Assembly (NCBI RefSeq): GCF_016908855.1
Contig: NZ_JAFBER010000013.1
Span: 1 to 64,000, forward strand
Direction of reading: 5' to 3'
Length of the DNA: 64,000 nucleotides
DNA from: Scopulibacillus daqui
GTDB lineage: Bacteria > Bacillota > Bacilli > Bacillales > Sporolactobacillaceae
Shown: in pieces, positions 45,575 to 53,529 of the stretch
Layout: each line of letters opens with the position of its first letter
How positions within the stretch are numbered: the first letter of the stretch is position 1
Made by a program: the position numbers and the translations under genes
The notes under the pieces: generated by a model
What the model saw: only the letters and a program-made list of their open reading frames with translations
Told to the model about the DNA's origin: nothing
The model's database searches: none

Positions 45575-47014
45575 TTAATTTTTAGTCTTGTCAATGATAT
45601 ACTCTTCTGGAAAATGAACAACAGCCTTTGTGCCAGAAGCCTGTCCCTTTATATTAAAAGTGCCATTTAAGTCATGCTTCGTTAGTTGGCTGACTATTTC
45701 CAGCCCCAGCGATGGTGTTTGATCTTTTCTTCTATATCCAATGCCGTTATCACTGACAATAAGCTGAATAGAAGAGGCAAGTCTATATAATTCGACTTTA
45801 ATGAATCCTGTATGCCTTTCTTTGAATGCGTGTTCAATACTATTTTGAATCAGCTCGTTAACAATAAGGGCCAATGAAACCGCTTTGTCTGATTTAATAA
45901 AGAAGGGCTCATGATATTTAAATGTGATGTTAATGTCTTTTGATGAATCGGCAGCGCTGCGGGTGACAGTTGTTCCTACTTTCTCTATCATTTCAGCCGC
46001 TTCCACGCTGTCAGCCCCTGTATTAGAAAGCACCTCGTGCACAGAAGCAATACTTAATATCCGATTAAGGCACTCTTGAAACGATAGCCTGGAGCTATTG
46101 CTGATATCTTTTCGCATTTGCAGCCTCAGCAGACTGGCTACCGTTTGTAAATTATTTTTCACTCGATGGTGAATTTCCTTTATCACGGTTGATTTGACCA
46201 TTAATTGGCGTTCTTTTTCCCTCAGCTCTGTCATATCTTGAACAAGTATGACAGCGCCGCTGAACCTTTTGTTTTCATTTAGCCTAATGCTTTTAAGTGA
46301 AAATGTTTTATGATCAACGGCAAATTCCTTAAAATAAATTGGTTCTGTACAAAAATTAATATCATTTGGCAGATTTAAGGCCTTGTAAATGGACAAACCA
46401 ATATATTCATCGGTATTCCCCAGATCAACGAGCAGATTGACCGCATAAGAATTAGCGTAAATGATTTGGCTGTTGGCACTGATAATAAACAGTCCATCTT
46501 CAATAATATTGGAAATAACAGTCTCTTTTGATTGAAAACCGCTAAGAGTCTCACTAAGCTGATGAGCAACGTTGCTTAATACTTCAAGCTGCTGTTCATG
46601 CTTAATCTGATCGCTGACATCTTGTTCCATCACCATGACACCAATGATTTCACAAGCTCCATTCTGAATAGGGATAACGCTTTGTTTAACGACCTTTCCT
46701 TCCTGAGTAATGGCTCTGTTTCTGTATGTTGGTTTACCGCTTAGGAGAGTATTCATAACAGCCGGTTCATAGGACTTGTGAACAAATTGTTCCAGCACGG
46801 AATGTTGGTATAAGACAGGTCCTTCCTTAGGGTGGGCTTCGGCCGCAACAATGGCTTGCGTCTCTGTAGTCGTAAGGCAATCAATGAAAACACTTGCTTG
46901 TGCAAGATCTGCGGTCATTTGCAGACCCTCAGCAATCGATTGAAGCTTTTTTATATCTCTTTCAGATAAGGTTGTATATTTTTTGCAAATGGCATACAGC
47001 TGATGGCTGGCCAT
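45575..47014 (-). CDS. eutW: sensor histidine kinase (EutW-like)
   Basis: About 479 residues, cytoplasmic: an N-terminal H_kinase_N-type domain (about 1-145), a PAS domain (about 160-260), then HisKA_2 with the phospho-acceptor His in IKEIHHRVKNNLQTVASLLR and an ATPase domain (ALIVNELIQNSIEHAF, VSDNGIGYRRKDQTPSLGLE). This layout is that of EutW/PdtaS kinases that pair with ANTAR regulators. The frame opens at GTG 47023; ATG 47014 is best spaced from AAGAAGGTG. The ligand is presumably ethanolamine, by analogy with Enterococcus. Confidence 0.87.
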   Translation of the reverse strand: MASHQLYAICKKYTTLSERDIKKLQSIAEGLQMTADLAQASVFIDCLTTTETQAIVAAEAHPKEGPVLYQHSVLEQFVHKSYEPAVMNTLLSGKPTYRNRAITQEGKVVKQSVIPIQNGACEIIGVMVMEQDVSDQIKHEQQLEVLSNVAHQLSETLSGFQSKETVISNIIEDGLFIISANSQIIYANSYAVNLLVDLGNTDEYIGLSIYKALNLPNDINFCTEPIYFKEFAVDHKTFSLKSIRLNENKRFSGAVILVQDMTELREKERQLMVKSTVIKEIHHRVKNNLQTVASLLRLQMRKDISNSSRLSFQECLNRILSIASVHEVLSNTGADSVEAAEMIEKVGTTVTRSAADSSKDINITFKYHEPFFIKSDKAVSLALIVNELIQNSIEHAFKERHTGFIKVELYRLASSIQLIVSDNGIGYRRKDQTPSLGLEIVSQLTKHDLNGTFNIKGQASGTKAVVHFPEEYIIDKTKN

Positions 47015-47313
47015 CATACTCACCTTCTTTCATGAAAGTTATCTGGAACTTGGTTTTATGATCCCTCATTTTAATATAAATCCCTTTATTCTGAAACATT
47101 GTCTTTTACAGCAAACCGCCAAAGTGCTATAAAGATAAGAAGAGGCGGAGGGAGCCTGAAATAATGTTAGCAAAAGGTTTTTAAATGAAACGTTTGATTA
47201 AAAGTCAATATAAATGAAACTGATGTATAAGCTGTATTTTATTGGATAATCCTTCCTAAAATAGAGGATAAAGTTCCCGTGTAAAATAATCAGATGGCAC
47301 TAAGGAGGACGTC

Positions 47314-47625
47314 TTGAATATGGAATATGTTCCAAGAGAAACGATCTTAAACGACTTGAAATCAGAAATGGAAAATATTATGGATGATTATGGGCTTGAA
47401 GATATTGGCATATACGAAGAAGAAGGCGAAGGGAAGGATTATTATATAGGCTATACGATTAGAAAAGATGGAAAAATTTATATGATAAATATTCCTTTTG
47501 TTAAAAATGATAAAAACGAATTAGCCATTGCAGAACAAAGCTGGACGATCCAGCAAGAAAATGGGGAGCATAAAGGATGCAGAACGCTTGGGGAAGTATT
47601 TCAAACCATTAATCAACTGCATTAA
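47314..47625 (+). CDS. DUF5634-family protein
   Basis: A 103-residue acidic protein (YVPRETILNDLKSEMENIMD, YYIGYTIRKDGKIYMINIPF, CRTLGEVFQTINQLH) matching the small DUF5634 family of Bacillus as I recall it. TTG 47314 is five bases and ATG 47320 eleven bases after AAGGAGG, so the start is uncertain. Function unknown; divergent from eutW. Confidence 0.68.
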   Translation: MNMEYVPRETILNDLKSEMENIMDDYGLEDIGIYEEEGEGKDYYIGYTIRKDGKIYMINIPFVKNDKNELAIAEQSWTIQQENGEHKGCRTLGEVFQTINQLH

Positions 47626-47643
47626 ATGCTAATGAATGACATT

Positions 47644-47676
47644 TGCCTCTGAAGCGGGCGGTACACTTCAGAGGCA
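47644..47676. terminator. terminator, duplicated element copy A
   Basis: Stem TGCCTCTGAAG / CTTCAGAGGCA, then TTTTCT. It serves the DUF5634 gene. It and about 100 bases to its right resemble 62139-62250. Confidence 0.8.
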
Positions 47677-47700
47677 TTTTCTATGCTTTTCTTTAAATTG

Positions 47701-47800
47701 ATTCAAACTGTGCCGGTAAATCGTTTCCCGCCTGCATTTTGCTTCTGCTGATCCCATTCTGAAATCCTTGTTGGATATGACAGCGGGGCACTCAGGTTTC
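47701..47800 (-). pseudogene. remnant of a GPH-type symporter C-terminus
   Basis: Minus strand reads PLSYPTRISEWDQQKQ in the position where the copy near 62210-62260 reads [18 protein letters not shown]-stop. Nucleotides AAATCGTTTCC...GAAATC..TTGTT.GATAT align across about 60 bases. Only the last residues of the gene and its terminator survive here. Confidence 0.55.
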
Positions 47801-47872
47801 GGCCGCGCGCTTTTTTAATCTGTTTTTTCGGTTCTAGTTTTTATAAAAAAGACAGGGAAATCCCTTCTTTTC

Positions 47873-49213
47873 CTATTGATTGCTTGCTATTTTACTTTTT
47901 GCGGCATTTTTTGTTTGATCTATTCCGCGTGCAAGAAAAATACCAAGGACTGCCACGATAAGGAGCAATATAAATAAGGCGGTTGATCCAGTGATGATGC
48001 TGATTAGCGTTGACGAGATGATGCTTCCAAAATAGCGGAAAGTGGAAAAAATCCCTGAAGCAGTACCTGACAATTCCTTGCTGACAGATTGCAGTACTGC
48101 GGTTTGCAGCGGCGAGTTACCTAATCCTATGCCGATCCCGGTCACAATCAAACCAATAACGAGGTAAAATACTATATGGACAGGTTTGATCCCTAACAGA
48201 AGGACTGTCCCAACAGTGATAATTGAAAATGTCCAAGTGACCATCTTGCGATTACCGTATTTTGCAGCTAATTGACCGCCGAAGAAACCAAATATTGAGG
48301 ATGATAACGAAAAAACGGACATAACAGCCCCAACTGATTTCGTCGCAAAATGAAAATCGGCTTCCAATAAAAGCGGCATGGCTAAGAGAATCGTATACAT
48401 AATAAAGTTGCTTGCCAGCATTGAAACATTTGAACTCGTGAACGATCGATTTTTAAACAATGATAAATCGATCAATGGCGAATGGGTTCGTTTTTCCCGT
48501 AAAATAAATAAAACTGAAAATAAGATAAAAAGTATGCCGCTTACAATACTCATCCAAAGTCCATACGATTTGGTTAAAAGGATTAATAACGTGAGACTCA
48601 CCGCTAAATAAATCGAACCTAAAATATCAAGAGAAGAGCTTTTGCTTCCTTGGACACGGGGAATCACGAGGAGTCCGGCAATAAAACCAAATAATAGGAA
48701 TGGAACATTCACCCAGAAAATAGATTTCCAGCCCCAAAATGTGATTAAAGTTGATCCGAGCAGAGGCCCAACAGCTGCCCCGAGGCCCATCCCCATTCCT
48801 AAAATGCCTAACACCTTAGGCAGTCTTTCTTGAGAAACTGTATGGCGGGCAATAGCCATTCCATTTGGTGTAATCAGCGCTCCCCCGACAGCCTGAATAG
48901 ACCTGAATATAATGAGCCATATCAAATTGAATGAAAAGGCACAGGCCATTGAAGAAATAAAAAAAAGCCCAAGCCCCCACATATAAACTGTGCGATAACC
49001 GTATATATCTCCTAATTTTCCCGATATCGGCTGCGTTACGGCCATTACAATTAAATAAATAGTGACAACCCAAGCGATGCTTGAAATACTGTCATGAAAA
49101 AAAGACGAGATAGAGGACAGACCGACTGAAATCATGGTTGAATTGATGGGGACAAGCGTTGTCCCCATTAAAATTGAAATGATGAGCAGCCATTCATTAT
49201 TCTTGGTTTTCAA
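47873..49213 (-). CDS. MFS drug efflux transporter (DHA2-type)
   Basis: About 446 residues with 13-14 hydrophobic segments. LVPINSTMISVGLSSI, WVVTIYLIVMAVTQPISGKL and GDIYGYR (motif A) and a GPLLGS motif C place it with EmrB/QacA-like proton antiporters. The start chosen is TTG 49213, seven bases after AGAGGGAGTGG; the frame is open to 49258. It overlaps the 3' end of the upstream phosphotransferase gene by about 17 bases, so the two are coupled, suggesting linked resistance functions. Confidence 0.8.
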   Translation of the reverse strand: MKTKNNEWLLIISILMGTTLVPINSTMISVGLSSISSFFHDSISSIAWVVTIYLIVMAVTQPISGKLGDIYGYRTVYMWGLGLFFISSMACAFSFNLIWLIIFRSIQAVGGALITPNGMAIARHTVSQERLPKVLGILGMGMGLGAAVGPLLGSTLITFWGWKSIFWVNVPFLLFGFIAGLLVIPRVQGSKSSSLDILGSIYLAVSLTLLILLTKSYGLWMSIVSGILFILFSVLFILREKRTHSPLIDLSLFKNRSFTSSNVSMLASNFIMYTILLAMPLLLEADFHFATKSVGAVMSVFSLSSSIFGFFGGQLAAKYGNRKMVTWTFSIITVGTVLLLGIKPVHIVFYLVIGLIVTGIGIGLGNSPLQTAVLQSVSKELSGTASGIFSTFRYFGSIISSTLISIITGSTALFILLLIVAVLGIFLARGIDQTKNAAKSKIASNQ

Positions 49214-50846
49214 TGGTGACCACTCCCTCTGAGCCATCAACAGTGACGAGGTCGCCATCTTTTAATGCTGCAGTTGCTGCTTTTGTGCCGACAACCGCCG
49301 GAATCTTGTATTCTCTTGCAATAATCCCCGAGTGCGATAATATCCCGCCTGCATCAGTCACAACAGCCCCGGCAACAGAGAATAAGACGGTCCAAGACGG
49401 TGTTGTTGTTTTGCAAACCAAAATATCTCCTTTTTGAAGCTTATCAAATTCATCCTGTGAATGAATGACTTTCACTCGGCCCGTATATTGCCCTTTAGAT
49501 GCCGCAAAACCTTTGATGGCATTTTCTTTGTTTGATTTTTGTTCTTCTACCGAACCAAACATTTGTTGGAAGAATTTTGATGATGTTAATGCTTTTGGCG
49601 GTGTTCCGAATGACTTTGGCACCTTCGCCTTGCGGTTTTCTTGATACTCTGCTTTGCGTTGATTAATTAATGAGGCTGCATCTTCCGGATGTTGACACAG
49701 TGCCTTTAACTCATCAAGGTATAGGAATAAAATATCTTCCGGGTTATCGATAACATGGTGTTTGACCAGGGTCGTTCCAACATTTAAAAGGAACAGGCGC
49801 GACTTAGCTGTCAGCATAGCATCAATATAAAAATGGTGATCATCACGCATGCTTGCTGCATCGAGTGCCCATTGATAAACCTGAATAAATTCTTCTTTCG
49901 TCCTGCCATCCGGTACACTCGCCAAGAAAGCTTGGTAATTTTCCTCTCTTTTTTGCACTTTTTGCTTAAAATCCTTTTCAAAGTCATAGTCATCCCTAAT
50001 ATAGGCTTGAATGGCCGATAACGGATCGCGAAGGTCTTCAAGCCATGTGTGGCCAATAAATTCATGGGTGTTTTCTTTACGGTAACCATATTCCGTCATC
50101 AAGTCTTTAAGCGATGATAGAAAGGTTTGCCCGTCATCTGTTTTTGATAGATTATCCTCAAGTTCATCGATCGGCGAATGCTTAAAAATATCTAACAGCG
50201 CCGATTTTTGCTTAGCTTTTTCGGCAAACTTCCATAATTCCCGTTCTGTTTCCAATGACTTGTTCATCACCCCAACCAGCAGTTCATAGACTTGAACGGT
50301 TTCTTCCGTGTTTTTAAGCTGTCCGTACAGTTTTTCAAGTCTATTATTAAGAGCTGTCGTCGGATAAAGGACATCGAAATGAACTTCCCATGCTTTTTTG
50401 TAAAAATGGTATAATCCATCAACTTTTTCAAGGCATTCTTGGAGTGATAAGCTTTTCTTGCTGTCGGCTTCCAATTGGCTGTAATAAGGCATTAAGGACT
50501 CATTGATTATTCGATGCATTCTTTCATTTAAATAAGGGAAAAGCGGTCTGGCGTGATCTTCTTGTTCTTTTAATCTTTCATTAAGGTCCCCCTGATAAGG
50601 AATCATTGATTGGTAGACATACCCTTTATAACTTTTTAAGTCTATTTTCTCTATCGGACTCTTGCCTTTTTCAATCATCGCTTTGTTGAAGCCATAGCTA
50701 AAGCCAGGCAGCATGTAAGACAAAAACAAAGGTGTTTTATTATCTGGGTAGTGATTATCATCTTGCAGCCAAAAATTATTTTCTTTATCCTCTTCGCTTA
50801 AAAACAATTTTTTTTGAAATTCAGTGGCTCTGTTTGTACTTAACAT
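49197..50846 (-). CDS. PEP-utilising enzyme, central and His domains (split rifampin phosphotransferase-like)
   Basis: About 549 residues. The C-terminal swivelling phosphohistidine domain (about 470-549) has LVCKTTTPSWTVLFSVAGAV and TDAGGILSHSGIIAREYKIP with the catalytic His. The N-terminal about 450 residues resemble the drug-binding linker of rifampin phosphotransferase. ATG 50846 has AAAGGAGAG before it. The ATP-grasp part is a separate gene immediately upstream; the two together total about the length (860-870 residues) of one-piece Rph. Whether rifamycin is the substrate is unknown. Confidence 0.78.
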   Translation of the reverse strand: MLSTNRATEFQKKLFLSEEDKENNFWLQDDNHYPDNKTPLFLSYMLPGFSYGFNKAMIEKGKSPIEKIDLKSYKGYVYQSMIPYQGDLNERLKEQEDHARPLFPYLNERMHRIINESLMPYYSQLEADSKKSLSLQECLEKVDGLYHFYKKAWEVHFDVLYPTTALNNRLEKLYGQLKNTEETVQVYELLVGVMNKSLETERELWKFAEKAKQKSALLDIFKHSPIDELEDNLSKTDDGQTFLSSLKDLMTEYGYRKENTHEFIGHTWLEDLRDPLSAIQAYIRDDYDFEKDFKQKVQKREENYQAFLASVPDGRTKEEFIQVYQWALDAASMRDDHHFYIDAMLTAKSRLFLLNVGTTLVKHHVIDNPEDILFLYLDELKALCQHPEDAASLINQRKAEYQENRKAKVPKSFGTPPKALTSSKFFQQMFGSVEEQKSNKENAIKGFAASKGQYTGRVKVIHSQDEFDKLQKGDILVCKTTTPSWTVLFSVAGAVVTDAGGILSHSGIIAREYKIPAVVGTKAATAALKDGDLVTVDGSEGVVTIENQE

Positions 50847-50911
50847 ATTTTCTCTCTCCTTTATTTTATTGGGGCCAGACCCCGTGATATGCGGATCACT
50901 ATTCAGCAAAA

Positions 50912-51793
50912 TTAGATCGCCGTAATTGGCCGAGCTTGCAGCAGATATATTTTGTCATCTTGGATGCCGAACTCAATATCAACAGGATGACCATATAACT
51001 TTTCTACCTCTATGGCTAATTCCGCTAGATTCTTTGCCTGTCTATCTGTGATAGAAAATTGGCCTTGCTCTGCATCGGTCGTTTGCAAAGTTTCGATGCC
51101 TTCATCAGAAGGGATCATTTTTGTTTCTTTCAGTCCTTTTTCCTTCTGTATGGCCATTGTTTCTTTATTAACAATAAATTGGTCTGGTGTTACAATACCT
51201 GAAACAATGGCCTCACCCAGACCATAACTTGAGTTAATCATGATTTCTTTTTGATTTTGGGTGATTGGATTCGCGCTAAACATGACCCCGGATATATCGG
51301 AATGAACAAGACCTTGAACGACAACACCCATAGATAATTGTTTCAGATCAGCCGCCACTGTTTCTAAGTATTTCATAACTTGTTCAGTAAACATTGAGGC
51401 CCAGCAAGCTTTTAATTTTTCAAACAGCTCACTTATCGCCGCGATGTTTAAATATGTTTCATACTGTCCGGCAAATGAAGCTCCTTCTAAATCTTCGGCT
51501 GCAGATGAGGAACGAACCGCTGCAGCATGATAAGATTTCAGCAATTCATTAAAGTTATGTTCTATATCCTTAGCAACAGTCTCCGGGATCTTAATGTTAT
51601 GAAGCTTTTCATCAAGCCGCTTTTCATTAATGTCCAAACTGTTTTCTTCTAAACATCTATTAAAAGCATCCATTGTAATAACAAACCCATCGGGTACAGG
51701 AAGACCGTGATTTAACATATATGACAAGTTTTTCGCCTTTGACCCGACCAAACCGTCATATTGGTGTGCTGTTTTAAAAGGTATTGTATACAT
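50912..51793 (-). CDS. PEP/pyruvate-binding ATP-grasp domain protein (split Rph N-terminal part)
   Basis: A 293-residue ATP-grasp domain of the PEP synthase/Rph type: VGSKAKNLSYMLNHGLPVPD, AAVRSSSAAEDLEGASFAGQ, GVMFSANPIT, NSSYGLGEAIVSGIVTPDQF and IYLLQARPITAI at the very end, the natural domain border. RBS AAGGAAGGGG precedes ATG 51793. It is followed 65 bases later by the His-domain gene. The clean domain boundary and fresh ribosome site suggest a true two-gene version rather than a mutation. Confidence 0.82.
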   Translation of the reverse strand: MYTIPFKTAHQYDGLVGSKAKNLSYMLNHGLPVPDGFVITMDAFNRCLEENSLDINEKRLDEKLHNIKIPETVAKDIEHNFNELLKSYHAAAVRSSSAAEDLEGASFAGQYETYLNIAAISELFEKLKACWASMFTEQVMKYLETVAADLKQLSMGVVVQGLVHSDISGVMFSANPITQNQKEIMINSSYGLGEAIVSGIVTPDQFIVNKETMAIQKEKGLKETKMIPSDEGIETLQTTDAEQGQFSITDRQAKNLAELAIEVEKLYGHPVDIEFGIQDDKIYLLQARPITAI

Positions 51794-51843
51794 TTAAGTG
51801 CCCCTTCCTTCAAGTACAATGTTTGCACTATTTTAATTGTTGA

Positions 51844-51857
51844 TAGTGATTACTAAC
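51844..51857. promoter_or_regulatory. TetR operator upstream of the split phosphotransferase
   Basis: TAGTGATTACTAAC, identical to 14 bases of the operator at the tetR promoter (52498-52513, opposite orientation). It lies about 50 bases before the ATP-grasp gene, over its likely promoter. Confidence 0.7.
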
Positions 51858-51874
51858 ATAATGGGTGAAAAAAA

Positions 51875-51905
51875 GCTAACACCCAAAAAACTTTTTATGG
51901 TGTTA
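51875..51905 (-). terminator. terminator overlapping the tetR 3' end
   Basis: On minus, TAACACC / GGTGTTAGC followed by T7. It ends the TetR transcript just before the phosphotransferase promoter. Confidence 0.7.
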
Positions 51906-52464
51906 AAGCTTTAATAAGTAATTGAACAGTCTGATCAATGTAATATTCTTCATCCATTGTCGAAACTAATTCTTCAATGCCGATAATGCCTTTAAGAAGA
52001 ATCGATATAAAATTAATCGCCGGAACTTCCGGATCAATCATCACCATTTTTTTCATCTCTTGCATTTTTGAAAAATAGTTCTCTAACATTTTTTTTAACC
52101 TTAGCGGATTGTTATAAATGATCTTTTCTTTTAATTCCGGTATATTTTTAGCTTCGCGAAAGAATAGCAAATAGATTTTCCTGTTTTCCTTTAAAACATC
52201 TTTATATACACGGCATAGCATGGATAGATCCTTTTCCAGATCCCAAACGATATTTTCCTCAAATACTTTTTTGATTGGCATAGAATAAGAAAACTTATCG
52301 ATTGCACAATCTAAAATATTTTTCTTCGATCCAAAACACCGAAAAAGCGTCATTTCACTGACGGTTGCTGCTTTGGCTATTTCCTTAGTCGTGACAGCTT
52401 TATATCCCTTTTCCGACATCAATTCAATTGCGGCATAAAGGATTTTTTCTTTTGTTGTCGTCAT
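51895..52464 (-). CDS. TetR/AcrR-family repressor
   Basis: About 189 residues: an N-terminal helix-turn-helix (KEKILYAAIELMSEKGYKAV, TTKEIAKAATVSEMTLFRCF) and a variable helical ligand domain. ATG 52464 is used because the upstream part of the frame contains the operator and lies at the predicted transcript start. Identical sequences at 51844-51857 and 52498-52513 suggest it represses itself and the downstream phosphotransferase/efflux genes. The inducer is unknown. Confidence 0.82.
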   Translation of the reverse strand: MTTTKEKILYAAIELMSEKGYKAVTTKEIAKAATVSEMTLFRCFGSKKNILDCAIDKFSYSMPIKKVFEENIVWDLEKDLSMLCRVYKDVLKENRKIYLLFFREAKNIPELKEKIIYNNPLRLKKMLENYFSKMQEMKKMVMIDPEVPAINFISILLKGIIGIEELVSTMDEEYYIDQTVQLLIKALTP

Positions 52465-52497
52465 CGGCTTTGTTACAACCCCAATGGCTAAAATTTT

Positions 52498-52513
52498 GTT
52501 AGTAATCACTAAC
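52498..52513. promoter_or_regulatory. TetR auto-operator
   Basis: Inverted repeat GTTAGT-AATC-ACTAAC located just after the -10 of the tetR promoter. Its core recurs at 51844-51857. Confidence 0.75.
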
Positions 52514-52521
52514 ACAATCTC

Positions 52522-52549
52522 ATTATAAACTTTTTTTAAAAAAAATCAA
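52522..52549 (-). promoter_or_regulatory. tetR promoter
   Basis: Minus strand TTGATT (52549-52544), 16-base spacer, TATAAT (52527-52522). The operator covers the expected transcription start. Confidence 0.75.
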
Positions 52550-52610
52550 TTTGCACAAATCATTTGGTACAACAAATAAAAAGCAAATTTCCTTTAGAAC
52601 TTGGCGATCA

Positions 52611-53207
52611 TCAATCATTTTTTAAGCCAGCTGCGACTATCGGTCCGTTCAAGTTAATGGATGAAAGGATTTTGGCCATTTCTTTGGGAGATTCTTTTCT
52701 GCCATTATGAAGCCATTGTTGGATCACACCAAGATGTGCGGAAGCTATATAGGAAATTAAGTATTCTTCTGGCACTAATAAATTTTCTCTCTTGATAAAG
52801 TTATTTAGATTGTTTTCAAATACTGACTTCCACATGTTGTGAAACGATAGATCCCCTTTGGGCCCTAATAAAGCCTTCATAAAGTCTCCGTGTTTATCCA
52901 AGTATTCAAAGATAGAAACGGAAAAGTGAAAAGGAATTGTAGCCGAATTTTTACTTACAATGTCCCTAAGAAAGCCTTTTTGTACAATTTTAGATATATC
53001 ATCCATGATTTCTTTTTGGCATTTCTTCAATAAATCGTATTTATCACGATAATGTAAATAAAATGTTCCCCGATTAATACCGGCTCTAGTGGTAATATCC
53101 TTAACAGTTAAGGATTCAAAACCTTTTTCCTCTATTAATTTCGTCAGCGCGTCCCGGATGGCGCTTTTTGTACGAGCGATTCGTAAGTCTATATATGATT
53201 CCTGCAT
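52611..53207 (-). CDS. TetR-family regulator (TetR_C_8 type)
   Basis: A 198-residue regulator. The DNA-binding part reads RTKSAIRDALTKLIEEKGFE, SLTVKDITTRAGINRGTFYL and HYRDKYDLL, the class with YxLHYxDK ending, like DhaS/YfiR regulators. ATG 53207 has GAGGAAAAAAAATGC upstream, so GAGGA serves as site. It is divergent from a DHA2 efflux gene with a palindrome between, the standard layout for a pump repressor. Confidence 0.85.
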   Translation of the reverse strand: MQESYIDLRIARTKSAIRDALTKLIEEKGFESLTVKDITTRAGINRGTFYLHYRDKYDLLKKCQKEIMDDISKIVQKGFLRDIVSKNSATIPFHFSVSIFEYLDKHGDFMKALLGPKGDLSFHNMWKSVFENNLNNFIKRENLLVPEEYLISYIASAHLGVIQQWLHNGRKESPKEMAKILSSINLNGPIVAAGLKND

Positions 53208-53529
53208 TTTTTTTCCTCCTCAATTATAATGAACAGGTTTCTGCACGGTGTTCAGTATCCGTCACTTTTACGATCTCTGTTTATTGAATTCACCTTCACT
53301 ACAAATTATAATTCAAATAACAAATCAATCAACACTGTGTTGATTAGAAAAGACTAAAAACCGCTGATTGTATTGTTTGATGAAGATGGGGAGTTGAATC
53401 ATCTCACTAAAGAAAAGTTAATATAAGTCAAGCAAAATTTTAAGGCGTATTTATCATAATCAATGATTTAATCAAAAATATAATTGATGGTATTTAGGTT
53501 TAAACCACTATGAAAAGGAGTGAAATGAC
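53208..53529. other. divergent control region of tetR and the DHA2 pump
   Basis: About 320 bases with no gene. It contains the operator-like palindrome at 53327-53345 and AT-rich flanks. Confidence 0.5.
53327..53345. promoter_or_regulatory. operator-like palindrome
   Basis: AATCAACA-CTG-TGTTGATT, perfect eight-base arms. It is the best candidate binding site for the adjacent TetR protein. Confidence 0.7.

Noticed and set aside
50860-50885. GGGGTCTGGCCCC repeat between the two split phosphotransferase genes, considered as a rifamycin-associated element
   Set aside because: Too short, and the known element is actinobacterial with a different 19-base sequence; may be a small intergenic hairpin only.
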